DNA from: Clostridiaceae bacterium
GTDB taxonomy: Bacteria; Bacillota; Clostridia; DSM-8532
Assembly: GCA_012523685.1 (NCBI GenBank)
Contig: JAAYTR010000236.1
Location: forward strand, 1 to 32,778
Reading direction: 5' to 3'
Length of the DNA stretch: 32,778 nt
Positions 32,707-32,778 of this stretch are shown in pieces. Below the pieces are notes generated by a model. The model was not told where the DNA came from and did not search any database. It saw only the letters and a list, made by a program, of their open reading frames with translations. Positions within the stretch are counted from its first letter, which is position 1, and every line of letters starts with the position of its first letter. The position numbers and the translations under genes were made by a program.

Positions 32707-32778
32707 ATGTTTTTCCTTGTGTGTAATTTTTTAATTATTTACTAAGTGAATTCTAATGTTTCTCCTTATATTTATTAA

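Overview
The window comes from a low-G+C, anaerobic, Gram-positive chromosome of the class Clostridia. It most resembles the Ruminiclostridium/Acetivibrio group; this is a family-level impression, not a database result. The evidence is AGGAGG-type ribosome binding sites, perfect CIRCE control of hrcA, a remA-gmk-rpoZ cluster, a B. subtilis-type iron-sulfur PurF, an alpha2-type glycyl-tRNA synthetase, and a pyruvate phosphate dikinase whose key residues fall at the Clostridium symbiosum positions. Nearly all genes are on the + strand; only a ZIP metal transporter is on the - strand. No transposase, phage gene, CRISPR array or other obvious mobile element is visible.

Layout. 1-257: the tail of an rRNA operon (5S rRNA, tRNA-Asn, terminator). 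279-4119: two lipoproteins (one with a copper-amine-oxidase-N-like and a lipocalin-like region, one a DUF4015 putative glycoside hydrolase) and a DUF362 protein with two [4Fe-4S] motifs. 4255-7356: a CheX-type phosphatase, TrmL, an atypical phosphofructokinase and a DUF2156 protein. 7353-12662: a purine operon purE-F-M-N-D with its own promoter and a leader hairpin, ending with a 53-residue DUF1540 gene and a strong terminator. 12794-14561: an AEC transporter convergent with ZupT. 14562-14876: a 315-base gap with two near-identical promoter sequences flanking four tandem hairpins. 14877-19252: lepA, hemW and a CheA-like protein with a degenerate ATPase domain. 19292-26426: promoter and CIRCE, then hrcA-grpE-dnaK, a structured 266-base gap, dnaJ, prmA, rsmE and a CheY-like receiver. 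26460-32706: yicC, remA, gmk, rpoZ, glyS, ppdK and a terminator.

How it works together. Most genes are housekeeping: translation (lepA, prmA, rsmE, trmL, glyS), protein folding under HrcA control, purine synthesis feeding gmk, and central carbon metabolism (ppdK, the PFK-like protein). Three isolated chemotaxis-type parts (CheX, CheA-like, single-domain CheY) sit among these genes with no receptor, CheW or flagellar gene nearby. The points most worth a second look are the PFK paralog lacking phosphoryl-donor-site residues, the CheA-like pseudokinase, the hairpin cluster before lepA, and the dnaK-dnaJ gap. That gap contains an extended -10 element, a LacI/CcpA-type palindrome, an RNA with mutually exclusive pairings around a Shine-Dalgarno, and a 19-codon leader ORF.
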